A stretch of DNA of 12,690 nt from an uncultured Clostridia bacterium (GTDB taxonomy: Bacteria; Bacillota; Clostridia; Oscillospirales; Oscillospiraceae), in NCBI GenBank assembly GCA_937892865.1, contig CALBJG010000058.1, positions 1-12,690 on the forward strand, in the 5' to 3' direction. Shown here piece by piece: positions 7,141-12,690 of the stretch. The notes beneath the pieces were generated by a model. It was not told where the DNA came from. It did not search any database and saw only the letters and a program-made list of their open reading frames with translations. Numbering within the stretch: the stretch's first letter is position 1; each line of letters starts with the position of its first letter. The translations under genes were made by a program, and so were the position numbers.

Positions 7141-7892
7141 TGCAAGTGAAGAATTTATGCTATCGCTACAAAGGCTGCCCGGAAGTGCTGAAAGACGTGT
7201 CCTTTGATGTGGAACCGGGGCAGTTTTTGGCGATCCTCGGTAATAACGGCGTAGGAAAAAGCACACTTTTAAAATGCTTTAACCATATTTTGAAGCCGGA
7301 TGCAGGCGAAGTGCTGCTGGACGGAGAAGATCTGCTGAAAAAAACCGGCAGGGAAGTGGCAAAGCAAGTGGCGTTTGTTTCCCAAAGTGTTCCGGATACC
7401 CAGATGACGGTACACGATGTGGTAATGCTGGGACGCAGACCTTATATGCAATGGGGTTTTACTGAAAATGACCATACCATTGTCCACGATGCGATGCATC
7501 GTCTGGATGTGGAGGATATGCGTGGTAGATTCCTGAATCAACTTTCCGGCGGCGAAAAGCAAAAGGTAATGCTTGCCCGGGCGTTGGCGCAAGAACCAAA
7601 GGTGCTGCTGTTGGATGAACCGACCAGCGCTTTGGATATTCAGAACCAGTATCAGGTGTTGAAAATGGTTCGATCTGTTTGCCACAATGATAATAAGATC
7701 GCTGTGGTGGTGATCCACGATTTGAATTTGGCGCTGCGTTTTTGTGACCGGTTTTTGCTTTTAAAAGACGGGCAGGTCTACCGTTACGGCGATCACACTG
7801 TTTTGGACAGCGAAGCCCTAAAGACCGTGTACGGTGTGGATGCAAAAATAGTAGAAATTGAAAACCGGCGTATGGTATTGGTGGAGGAATGA
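7137..7892 (+). CDS. ABC transporter ATP-binding protein, FepC/BtuD family
   Basis: This 251-residue ATPase drives uptake through the FecCD permease. Visible motifs are Walker A GNNGVGKS (35-42), the Q-loop at Q83 (FVSQSV), signature LSGGE (136-140) followed by KQKVMLARAL, Walker B VLLLDEP (156-162), the D-loop SALD, and the switch histidine H194 in VIHDLNLAL. The VVMLGRRPY stretch after the Q-loop is typical of the iron-chelate/B12 subfamily. AAGGAGGT (7121-7128) precedes a double ATG (7137 and 7140), and either may be used. The first overlaps the permease stop and the gene end overlaps the next coding region by a few bases, so the operon is tightly packed. Confidence 0.93.
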   Translation: MMQVKNLCYRYKGCPEVLKDVSFDVEPGQFLAILGNNGVGKSTLLKCFNHILKPDAGEVLLDGEDLLKKTGREVAKQVAFVSQSVPDTQMTVHDVVMLGRRPYMQWGFTENDHTIVHDAMHRLDVEDMRGRFLNQLSGGEKQKVMLARALAQEPKVLLLDEPTSALDIQNQYQVLKMVRSVCHNDNKIAVVVIHDLNLALRFCDRFLLLKDGQVYRYGDHTVLDSEALKTVYGVDAKIVEIENRRMVLVEE

Positions 7893-7894
7893 AA

Positions 7895-8401
7895 ATGAAA
7901 ACCTGGAATGATTGCGTGGCATTTCACGGTCACGAATGCGGTGGCCTTACCATCGGCTATAAAGCGAGTCTGTATGCAATTGAACTTCTGGATCTGGAAT
8001 TCTCTGCAGATGAGCAGGTGGTCTGTATTGCAGAAAACGATGCCTGCGGCGTGGATGCCATTCAGGTGATGCTGGGCTGCAGTGTAGGCAAAGGCAACTT
8101 GATCCTTCGGGTCTGCGGGAAACAAGCGTTCTCTTTTTACAACCGGAAAACCGGTAAATCTGTCCGTTTGGTGCTGAAACCGAAGCCTACAGAAATGACG
8201 AAAGAAGAATCCTTCGCCTATTATCAGACTTGCCGTCCGGAGGATATGTTTCTGGTGAAAGAAACCACGACACCCTTGCCGGAAAAGGCACGGCTTTTCG
8301 GATCTTTCCTCTGCGATGGTTGCGGTGAAAGCACTGGCGAATATTGGCTTACAGAGGTAGGAAACCGAAAATTGTGCCCGTCCTGCCGGGAAAGAATTTA
8401 A
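7895..8401 (+). CDS. FmdE-family metalloprotein with C-terminal zinc ribbon
   Basis: This is a 168-residue cytoplasmic protein of the FmdE family (PF02663), named after a gene in the molybdenum formylmethanofuran dehydrogenase operon; the molecular role is unsettled. The N-terminal domain carries FHGHECGG (10-17), with C7, H11, H13 and C15 as likely ligands, and the hallmark ENDACGVDAIQVMLGCSVGK (47-66), with a conserved Cys in each half. The C-terminus is a treble-clef-like zinc ribbon, C140-x2-C143 and C161-x2-C164. I choose ATG 7895 because GGAGG (7883-7887) is 7 bases away; the ATG at 7889 would leave one base. It is the last gene of the uptake operon and is followed at once by a terminator. 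Its location suggests it handles, stores or senses the imported metal or cofactor, but that is inference. Confidence 0.88.
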   Translation: MKTWNDCVAFHGHECGGLTIGYKASLYAIELLDLEFSADEQVVCIAENDACGVDAIQVMLGCSVGKGNLILRVCGKQAFSFYNRKTGKSVRLVLKPKPTEMTKEESFAYYQTCRPEDMFLVKETTTPLPEKARLFGSFLCDGCGESTGEYWLTEVGNRKLCPSCRERI

Positions 8402-8405
8402 ATAT

Positions 8406-8433
8406 AAAACCCACCGTTGAAACGGTGGGTTTT
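8406..8433. terminator. Bidirectional terminator between the uptake operon and LOG
   Basis: A perfect 12-bp stem, AAAACCCACCGT (8406-8417) with ACGGTGGGTTTT (8422-8433), has a TGAA loop. A and T runs flank the GC core, so it can serve the plus-strand uptake operon and the converging minus-strand gene, whose stop codons lie just 4 and 6 bases away. Confidence 0.9.
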
Positions 8434-8438
8434 GTTTA

Positions 8439-9020
8439 TTAGCCGTCTTTCAGTTCTTTCACATTCCGGATGGGTTCGGAGGGGGTTTCTACATAGCGGA
8501 ACAATTCTTCCATAGAATTGGTGATGTAGTACAGTTCCCGGCAGTTACCCCGGATGAAGTTCTTTTCGATGGCTTTTTCCATCATGTACTCCATCTCGTT
8601 GTAATAGCCCTGAAGATTATAAATGCCGATGGGTTTGTTGTGGCGACACAGTTGTTTTAGGGTGAGGATCTCAAAAAACTCCTCGAAAGTGCCAATGCCG
8701 CCGGGTACAACAATAAACGCATCGGCATTGTCTTCCATGATTTGTTTCCGCTGGCGCATAGTGTCCGGCTCAATCAGTTCGTCGCAAAAATTGCAGACTT
8801 CTTCTACATCTTCGTCGCCGAAGAATTTGGGGATCACGCCCAAAATATGACCGCCGGCAGAGCGGACGCCTCTTGCCGCCGCGCCCATCAGACCGTTACC
8901 ACCGCCACCGAAAACCAAAGAGTGACCGCGTTTGACCATTTCTGCGCCCATTTCTTCCACTGCCGCCATGTAGGCGGGGTCAATGGTGGGGGATGCTGCG
9001 CCATATACACAAATTCTCAT
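8439..9020 (-). CDS. LOG-family nucleoside 5'-monophosphate phosphoribohydrolase (TIGR00730-like)
   Basis: Proteins of this family, often mislabelled lysine decarboxylase, cleave the base from cytokinin-type or other nucleoside 5'-monophosphates in the cytoplasm. The 193-residue product has a Rossmann-like fold with GGGGNGLMG (38-46), the conserved MRQRK (88-92) and the diagnostic PGGIGTFEE (106-114), whose Glu is catalytic in the family. Length fits the short bacterial LOGs. I prefer ATG 9020 because GAGGTG (minus-strand 9032-9027) sits 6 bases upstream; the GTG at 9029 lies inside that ribosome site. It converges on the uptake operon and diverges from the malic enzyme gene. The cellular substrate in this organism is unknown. 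Confidence 0.92.
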   Translation of the reverse strand: MRICVYGAASPTIDPAYMAAVEEMGAEMVKRGHSLVFGGGGNGLMGAAARGVRSAGGHILGVIPKFFGDEDVEEVCNFCDELIEPDTMRQRKQIMEDNADAFIVVPGGIGTFEEFFEILTLKQLCRHNKPIGIYNLQGYYNEMEYMMEKAIEKNFIRGNCRELYYITNSMEELFRYVETPSEPIRNVKELKDG

Positions 9021-9052
9021 AACGAACACCTCACTGAAACATTATTTTATAT

Positions 9053-9081
9053 ATATTACTATAACCAAAAAAATATGTCAA
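9053..9081 (-). promoter_or_regulatory. Promoter of the LOG gene
   Basis: On the minus strand, TTGACA (9081-9076), 17 bases and TAATAT (9058-9053). This gives a leader of about 25 bases before the start at 9020. Confidence 0.7.
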
Positions 9082-9132
9082 TGCAAGGACAATTTTAGAC
9101 AAGGAAAGATTTGCAAAAAACTGCTGGAAACC

Positions 9133-9161
9133 TTGACAAAATCGCTATAGTGGCTTAAAAT
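9133..9161 (+). promoter_or_regulatory. Promoter of the malic enzyme gene
   Basis: A consensus TTGACA (9133-9138), 17 bases and TAAAAT (9156-9161). Transcription would start near 9168, giving a leader of nearly 90 bases before the start codon at 9256. Confidence 0.75.
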
Positions 9162-9186
9162 CAAACTGGTAGTTTATGGGGCTGTG

Positions 9187-9232
9187 CCGTTTTTTAATTG
9201 GTCAGTCCGCCAAAGACCTTCCGCAAAAACGG
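9187..9232 (+). promoter_or_regulatory. Possible leader hairpin before the malic enzyme gene
   Basis: In the leader, CCGTTTTT (9187-9194) can pair with AAAAACGG (9225-9232), and inside it GGTC (9200-9203) with GACC (9215-9218). An alternative small hairpin TTCCG/CGGAA also uses the 3' arm. It lies 9 bases before the ribosome site AAAGGA (9242-9247). No known riboswitch class was recognised; a function is speculative. Confidence 0.25.
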
Positions 9233-9255
9233 AAGAAAAAGAAAGGATGTTTATT

Positions 9256-10428
9256 ATGGATTATGCAAAGGAATCTCTGCGTCTTCACGGTGAGTGGGGC
9301 GGTAAGATCGAGGTCATCAGCAAGGTGCCCTGCAACACCAAGGAAGATCTGTCCCTGGCTTATACCCCCGGCGTTGCACAGCCCTGCCTGGAGATCCAGA
9401 AAGATGTGAACAAGTCTTACGAACTGACCCGCCGCCACAATCTGTGCGCGGTCATCACTGACGGCACTGCCGTTTTGGGTCTGGGCGACATCGGCCCCGA
9501 AGCCGGTATGCCCGTTATGGAGGGCAAGTGCGCTCTGTTTAAGGCATTTGGCGATGTGGATGCATTCCCTCTGTGTGTTAAGAGCAAGGATGTTGACGAG
9601 TTTGTCAACGCCGTTTATCTGATGAGTGGCTCTTTCGGCGGCATCAACCTGGAGGATATCTCCGCGCCCCGCTGCTTCGAGATCGAGCGCAAACTGAAAG
9701 AAAAGTGCGATATTCCCATCTTCCACGACGACCAGCACGGTACCGCTGTCATCACTTTGGCAGGTTTGGTCAATGCGCTGAAGGTCGTTGGCAAGAAGAA
9801 GGAAGAGGTCAAGATCGTTACTTCCGGCGCTGGCGCTGCTGCTATTGCTATCGTAAAACTGCTGCTGTCTGCCGGTTTCAAGAATGTGGTTATGACCGAC
9901 CGTACCGGCGCTATCTATGCCGGCCGTGAGAACCTGAACTGGATCAAGGAAGAAATGGCTCAGGTCACCAACCTGAATAAGGAAACCGGTAAGCTGGAGG
10001 ATGTGATCAAGGGCGCTGATGTATTCATTGGTGTTTCCGGCCCCGGCACTCTGACCACCGAGATGGTTAAGACCATGGCTAAGGACGCTATCATCTTTGC
10101 CTGTGCTAACCCCACTCCCGAGATTTTCCCCGAAGACGCCAAGGCAGGCGGCGCCCGTGTCATTGCCACCGGCCGCAGCGACTTCCCCAACCAGATCAAC
10201 AATGTTCTGGCATTCCCCGGCATCTTCCGCGGCACCTTCGATGTCCGCGCCAGCGATATCAACGAGGAGATGAAGATGGCTGCTGCTCAGGCACTGGCCG
10301 ACCTGATTTCCGAGGATGAGCTGAACGAAGACTACATCATTCCCGCCGCTTTCGACAAGCGTGTTGGTCCCGCCGTTGCCAAGGCTGTTGCCGAGGCTGC
10401 CAAGAGAACCGGCGTTGCAAGAATCTAA
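9256..10428 (+). CDS. Malic enzyme, short bacterial type (NAD(P)-dependent malate to pyruvate)
   Basis: This enzyme oxidatively decarboxylates malate to pyruvate and CO2, making NADH or NADPH, and links C4 acids to pyruvate metabolism. The 390-residue product is the short form without a phosphotransacetylase domain. Catalytic Tyr36 lies in AYTPGVA, Lys91 in MEGKCALFKAFG, metal ligands are Glu133-Asp134 in NLEDI and Asp159 in HDDQHGT, and the dinucleotide loop is SGAGAAAIA (190-198). A second nucleotide-domain landmark is ANPTPEI. ATG 9256 has AAAGGA 8 bases upstream; starts at 9184 (GTG) and 9247 are unsuited, the latter overlapping the ribosome site. Strong C-ending codon bias suggests high expression. 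It has its own consensus promoter and terminator, so it is monocistronic. Cofactor preference cannot be fixed by eye. Confidence 0.95.
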   Translation: MDYAKESLRLHGEWGGKIEVISKVPCNTKEDLSLAYTPGVAQPCLEIQKDVNKSYELTRRHNLCAVITDGTAVLGLGDIGPEAGMPVMEGKCALFKAFGDVDAFPLCVKSKDVDEFVNAVYLMSGSFGGINLEDISAPRCFEIERKLKEKCDIPIFHDDQHGTAVITLAGLVNALKVVGKKKEEVKIVTSGAGAAAIAIVKLLLSAGFKNVVMTDRTGAIYAGRENLNWIKEEMAQVTNLNKETGKLEDVIKGADVFIGVSGPGTLTTEMVKTMAKDAIIFACANPTPEIFPEDAKAGGARVIATGRSDFPNQINNVLAFPGIFRGTFDVRASDINEEMKMAAAQALADLISEDELNEDYIIPAAFDKRVGPAVAKAVAEAAKRTGVARI

Positions 10429-10436
10429 AACATATA

Positions 10437-10475
10437 AAAGGGACTTTTGCAAAAAGTTTGCAAAAGTCCCTTTAT
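10437..10475. terminator. Terminator shared by malic enzyme and the converging minus-strand frame
   Basis: A 17-bp complementary pair, AAAGGGACTTTTGCAAA (10437-10453) with TTTGCAAAAGTCCCTTT (10457-10473). The innermost pairs must open to make a loop. A and T stretches on both sides allow it to work in both directions. Confidence 0.88.
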
Positions 10476-10489
10476 TATGTTTCCCGCTA

Positions 10490-11095
10490 TTACTCCAGTG
10501 AGTTTGATTTATTACTACAGGCAAAACACTTGATTTTTTTAGATGTTTTGAGAACAGGAACTTCTTCATAGTGCCCCTGCGCTTCGTAATAAACCGTCTG
10601 GGTGATATCTGTCCATTTGTGTCCTGCCGCACTGCCGTTAGTTGCACCGCAACGATTACAGGTTTGCGGTACTGTGCAAGAAGCAACACTATAGGTATGT
10701 CCCAATTCAGAACCGCTTGTTTGACCGCACAGGGTGCAGGTTTTTGGGGTTGTACAGGTAGCATCTGTGTAGTTGTGTGAACATAATGCCGGTTGCTGAG
10801 TGGTATTGCCCCCTCCAGAAGTATTGCCACCGTAAATTGGATTCCCACCGTTATCCTCTGGCTCATGGGAAATATTGACTATATCCAGTAATACCCAGCC
10901 AACACCGGATTTCAGTTTGCCCCACAAATTTCCGGCAGCATCATATTCTTCTGCCACAATAGTGTATATTCCGGTCTCACCCACATATTGAACAAAAGAG
11001 CTGCTGATACTTGGCTTTTGATAAATCTCAGCAGACCCGAAAAGCTTAGTGGTATACGGTACTTTGCTTATCGGTATGTTTTCTTTGGGTAAGTC
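10490..11095 (-). pseudogene. C-terminal part of a split lipoprotein: SH3-like domain plus Cys/His repeats
   Basis: This reading frame has no upstream ATG. Its first possible start, a GTG at 10984, has no ribosome site and lies inside an SH3-like domain that visibly begins earlier (VPYTTKLFGSAEIYQ, about 11062-11018, through GKLKSGVGWVLLD). It is in the same frame as the lipoprotein gene just upstream and separated from it only by the TAA at 11098-11096, so it most likely is the C-terminal half of one gene cut by a nonsense change. After the SH3-like part come an Asn/Gly-rich linker and two Cys/His repeats (ATCTTPKTCTLCG...GH and SCTVPQTCNRCG...GH). A basic tail with KIKCFAC ends the frame. 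Alternatives are that the upstream gene truly ends at TAA and this is a leftover. Any function in cell-wall or surface binding is inference. Confidence 0.65.
10619..10777 (-). repeat. Two tandem Cys/His protein repeats (about 26 residues each)
   Basis: The repeats read roughly H-x4-A-(T/S)-C-T-x-P-x-T-C-x2-C-G-x3-G-x3-GH, at 10777-10697 and 10699-10619. Each has three Cys and bordering His residues that could bind zinc. Similar repeats are familiar from secreted clostridial proteins. The similarity is at the protein level rather than exact DNA. Confidence 0.7.
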
Positions 11096-11860
11096 TTATT
11101 TTGAATCGGCAGGGGAATCTCCCTTAGATTCATTGATGTTTTCTTGAATACTGTATTTACAGCTATCACAAACGCCCGTACCGGAAGAAAAGACAGCCTT
11201 TGGTGCATTGGCTTTGCACTGGCTACAGTATCTGGCGGCTGTGCAAGTAACAAAGTACTCGCCAATCATAGCTACGTACAGCCAATCGTTACTTGTATAA
11301 CTGCGGATGATCATAGTATCATCACCTTCTTCAGGTGCACTTTTTAATTTTGTTTCATGCCAATCAAGATCTTTGTCCAATTCACAAAACTTGATCAATT
11401 CCATACACACAACGTATGCATACTGCGAATTCTCGATGCTTGTATTGGAAGGATAGACTTCAGCAAGTTTACTGGTCATTGATACAGTCATCACCGTCTG
11501 AACAATCTCATTTTTCTCAGATACACTGGCAGAAGTCAAACCTTTATAAAACGAGAATGTTGTTTTTATTTCATTAGCCTCCCCCGGTTCACTTTTAATG
11601 TCAGATATAACATCAGACACCTCCCATCCTTCTTCCTTCGCCCACGCTTTAACACGCGCAAGCAACGCATCACAGCTTAGCGGTTCTTCCTGTAGTTCAG
11701 TGGCCGGCACAGAAGGTTCTGTTTCATCCATGATTATTGGTTCCTGTATAGTATTGTCAGGGGCAGTGCTGTTGGAGGCATCTTGCTTTTGAGTATTGCC
11801 GCAAGAAGTCAAGCATAACAGCAAAGATAATACCAAAATAAATACTGTTGTTTTTTTCAT
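11096..11860 (-). CDS. Lipoprotein with zinc-ribbon motif (N-terminal part of apparently split gene)
   Basis: This is a 254-residue exported lipoprotein of unknown function. ATG 11860 follows AGAGGA by about 6 bases and opens a signal peptide (MKKTTVFILVLSLLLCLTSC) with lipobox LTSC, Cys20; an in-frame start at 11884 lacks such support. An acidic, Thr/Pro/Glu-rich linker (about 21-62) leads to a globular region with an amphipathic helix (ALLARVKAWAKEEGWE) and beta-strand-like stretches (about 97-130, 183-205). Near the end is a C4 zinc-ribbon-like motif, C212-x2-C215 and C231-x2-C234. It stops at a TAA beyond which the same frame continues as SH3-like and Cys/His-repeat sequence, so the natural protein may be about 460 residues. 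The promoter is overlapped by two palindromes beside a divergent regulator gene, suggesting repressor control. The gene is AT-rich relative to the malic enzyme. Confidence 0.85.
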   Translation of the reverse strand: MKKTTVFILVLSLLLCLTSCGNTQKQDASNSTAPDNTIQEPIIMDETEPSVPATELQEEPLSCDALLARVKAWAKEEGWEVSDVISDIKSEPGEANEIKTTFSFYKGLTSASVSEKNEIVQTVMTVSMTSKLAEVYPSNTSIENSQYAYVVCMELIKFCELDKDLDWHETKLKSAPEEGDDTMIIRSYTSNDWLYVAMIGEYFVTCTAARYCSQCKANAPKAVFSSGTGVCDSCKYSIQENINESKGDSPADSK

Positions 11861-11877
11861 AATACATCCTCTTTCTG

Positions 11878-11911
11878 TAATCATATTAGCCGATATTGGC
11901 TAATATGATTA
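11878..11911. promoter_or_regulatory. Operator-like palindrome 1
   Basis: Perfect 14-bp arms (11878-11891 and 11898-11911; core CATATTAGCC/GGCTAATATG) flank the 6 bases GATATT. It covers the predicted lipoprotein transcription start and part of its -10 box. It is related in sequence to palindrome 2 and lies beside an XRE-type regulator gene. Confidence 0.7.
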
Positions 11912-11936
11912 TACACCGATATCGGTTAATATGCAA
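11908..11936 (-). promoter_or_regulatory. Promoter of the zinc-ribbon lipoprotein gene
   Basis: On the minus strand, TTGCAT (11936-11931), 17 bases and a perfect TATAAT (11913-11908). Transcription would start near 11901, inside palindrome 1, and palindrome 2 fills the spacer, so binding at either would block it. Confidence 0.6.
11915..11926. promoter_or_regulatory. Operator-like palindrome 2
   Basis: ACCGATATCGGT is a perfect 12-bp palindrome. Together with its flank (CCGATATCGGTTAATATG, 11916-11933) it repeats the half of palindrome 1 at 11890-11907 (CCGATATTGGCTAATATG) with 2 differences in 18 bases. The repeat distance is 26 bases. Confidence 0.7.
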
Positions 11937-11956
11937 GCAGAAAGTGAGGATTGCAT

Positions 11957-12163
11957 ATGATTTCTTATAACAATTTATGGAAAGTTATGAAAGAAAAAGG
12001 TATTTCGCAATACTCCCTCATAAAAGACTATCATATTAGTGCCGGACAGCTTACTCGGCTGCGAAAAAACGAGAGCGTCAGCACACACACAATTGAAATA
12101 TTTTGTAAGATCTTGAATTGTCAAGTTGGGGATATTATGGAATATATCCCAGATAACGAATAA
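11957..12163 (+). CDS. XRE/Cro-CI-family transcriptional regulator (small HTH)
   Basis: This 68-residue protein is a single helix-turn-helix domain. The N-terminal helix (YNNLWKVMKEKG) is followed by the HTH core (SQYSLIKDYHISAGQLTRLR, 18-37), then a helix HTIEIFCKILNCQVGDIMEYI. This is the pattern of small Cro/CI-type regulators (HTH_26-like, YozG-like), where TIEILCxILNCxVGDIMEY is characteristic. ATG 11957 has AGTGAGGA (11943-11950) 6 bases upstream; a TTG at 11951 adjoins that site and is rejected. It diverges from the zinc-ribbon lipoprotein gene and the two palindromes between them are the obvious candidate binding sites, implying autoregulation and control of the lipoprotein. No dedicated plus-strand promoter is clear. 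A terminator begins at the stop codon. Confidence 0.9.
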   Translation: MISYNNLWKVMKEKGISQYSLIKDYHISAGQLTRLRKNESVSTHTIEIFCKILNCQVGDIMEYIPDNE

Positions 12164-12197
12164 CACCTCCGAATCATTGTCATTCGGAGGTGTTTTT
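12162..12197 (+). terminator. Terminator of the XRE regulator gene
   Basis: A 13-bp perfect stem, AACACCTCCGAAT (12162-12174) with ATTCGGAGGTGTT (12182-12194), has a 7-base loop and a TTTTT tail. The stem begins within the stop codon TAA (12161-12163). Confidence 0.93.
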
Positions 12198-12207
12198 ACT
12201 TTATAAG

Positions 12208-12242
12208 AAAACTGAGGCAGCGGAAACTGCCTCAGTTTTTTT
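12208..12242. terminator. Second terminator, probably for the converging 87-residue membrane protein gene
   Basis: A perfect 13-bp stem, AAAACTGAGGCAG (12208-12220) with CTGCCTCAGTTTT (12227-12239), has a CGGAAA loop. A T-run on the plus side touches the stop codon of the minus-strand gene. On the minus strand the trailing sequence is TTCTTAT, so termination there is plausible but weaker. Confidence 0.85.
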
Positions 12243-12504
12243 AACGATTACAAATGTGTGCGCCGAATACAACCGGTATGGAGCCGATGAACAGGGCAAT
12301 TAAAACAGCGCCTTTGGAACGGGTGATAAAGCAATCCCATACAGATGCATACTTTTGACCAAAGCCATTGAGATCATTCAGCCATTGATAAGCACAAACA
12401 TCATATTGCGTCTTGATAAGCAGAAATGCCGTAAGAATTCCAATTACTATCAGAGATATACCGCAAATTATGCGTATTGTGTGCTTCTTCCCCGAATCAA
12501 ACAT
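12241..12504 (-). CDS. Small membrane protein, 87 residues, two predicted helices
   Basis: I do not recognise this family. The product has a short charged N-terminus (MFDSGKKHTIR), a hydrophobic helix at about 10-30 (IICGISLIVIGILTAFLLI), and a polar middle with aromatic residues (QWLNDLNGFGQKYASVW). A second helix follows at about 66-84 (VLIALFIGSIPVVFGAHI). The polar middle probably forms one loop. The start is firm: GGAGGT (minus-strand 12515-12510) precedes ATG 12504 by 5 to 6 bases. It lies just downstream of the GGGtGRT-family gene on the same strand, separated by a terminator; no independent promoter was convincing, so it may depend on readthrough. A terminator follows its stop. Confidence 0.8.
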   Translation of the reverse strand: MFDSGKKHTIRIICGISLIVIGILTAFLLIKTQYDVCAYQWLNDLNGFGQKYASVWDCFITRSKGAVLIALFIGSIPVVFGAHICNR

Positions 12505-12522
12505 TACAGCACCTCCATTATA

Positions 12523-12560
12523 AAAAATATGGCATCAGCATAAGTTGATGCCATATTTTT
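12523..12560 (-). terminator. Terminator of the GGGtGRT-family gene
   Basis: A perfect 15-bp stem, AAAAATATGGCATCA (12523-12537) with TGATGCCATATTTTT (12546-12560), has an 8-base loop. On the minus strand it lies 8 bases after the stop codon and runs into TTTTTTATAAT. Confidence 0.88.
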
Positions 12561-12568
12561 AACAGTAA

Positions 12569-12690
12569 TTACTTCAAAGCTTCTTCCACAGCAACAGCGA
12601 CAGAGACGGTCATGCCTACCATCGGGTTGTTACCAGCGCCCAGGAAGCCCATCATTTCCACGTGGGCAGGGACGGAGGAGGAGCCGGCGA
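12569..12690 (-). CDS. GGGtGRT-family protein, C-terminal end (5' part outside window)
   Basis: About 39 C-terminal residues are visible, starting AGSSSVPAHVEMMGF and passing through GNNPMVGM to a VAVAVEEALK end. From memory this is the end of the GGGtGRT protein family, a conserved cytoplasmic protein of about 330 residues in Clostridia, named for a Gly-rich motif that lies outside this window. Its function is not established as far as I know. The stop codon is followed by a strong terminator and then by the small membrane protein gene on the same strand. Family assignment rests on this short tail only. Confidence 0.7.
   Translation of the reverse strand, partial: AGSSSVPAHVEMMGFLGAGNNPMVGMTVSVAVAVEEALK

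Noticed and set aside
8439..9020. Lysine decarboxylase annotation for the minus-strand gene
   Set aside because: The PGGIGTFEE motif belongs to LOG-type phosphoribohydrolases; the decarboxylase label is a historical misannotation.
9202..10866. 554-codon open frame on the minus strand opposite the malic enzyme
   Set aside because: The plus-strand frame is an unmistakable malic enzyme; the long antisense frame arises from its biased codon use and also runs through a terminator.
12517..12522. TATAAT on the minus strand as a promoter for the 87-residue protein gene
   Set aside because: It lies only one or two bases from the ribosome site, so a transcript started from it would lose that site, and it is the tail of a terminator.

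Overview
The window looks like a piece of chromosome from a Gram-positive, Clostridia-type anaerobe, probably a gut relative of the Oscillospiraceae. This is inferred from strong AGGAGG-type ribosome binding sites, lipobox lipoproteins without outer-membrane components, tight hairpin-plus-T-run terminators after most transcription units, a short NAD(P)-type malic enzyme, and a C-terminal fragment that I recognise as the clostridial GGGtGRT family. No species call is possible from this evidence.

Layout, left to right. (1) The 3' end of lysS (class II lysyl-tRNA synthetase) with its terminator. (2) A more AT-rich two-gene ABC-2 export cassette (ATPase plus permease, 641-2097). It is preceded by a cluster of TACGACA repeats, and a related sequence follows it, so it may be an inserted segment. 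(3) A roughly 330-base stretch without a convincing gene, a terminator, and a 129-residue protein of unknown function. (4) A monocistronic 627-residue lipoprotein (3014-4897). Its globular part resembles the GT80 (Pasteurella/Photobacterium-type) sialyltransferases, with an EDG motif, a KGHP motif and a downstream PSS motif in the right order. (5) A four-gene operon (5034-8401) for uptake of a metal chelate, corrinoid or similar ligand: lipoprotein substrate-binding protein, FecCD-type permease, FepC/BtuD-type ATPase and an FmdE-family metalloprotein. The genes overlap or nearly touch, and a good promoter lies just upstream. (6) Converging on that operon, a LOG-family phosphoribohydrolase on the minus strand. 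(7) Divergent from LOG, a malic enzyme gene with a consensus promoter. (8) On the minus strand, a lipoprotein whose reading frame appears to be cut by one TAA stop: the N-terminal lipoprotein/zinc-ribbon part (11096-11860) continues in the same frame into an SH3-like domain and Cys/His repeats (10490-11095). It diverges from a 68-residue XRE-type regulator, and the space between them holds two related palindromes over the likely lipoprotein promoter. (9) An 87-residue two-helix membrane protein and the C-terminal end of a GGGtGRT-family gene, both on the minus strand.

The most unusual item is the GT80-like lipoprotein. GT80 enzymes are known mainly from marine and animal-associated Gammaproteobacteria, and here the fold would sit on the outside of a Gram-positive cell, where CMP-sialate is not normally available. 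Next in interest are the apparently split Zn-ribbon/SH3 lipoprotein with its double operator, and the FmdE-linked uptake operon of unknown ligand. Everything is read by eye; no alignment or database search was run.
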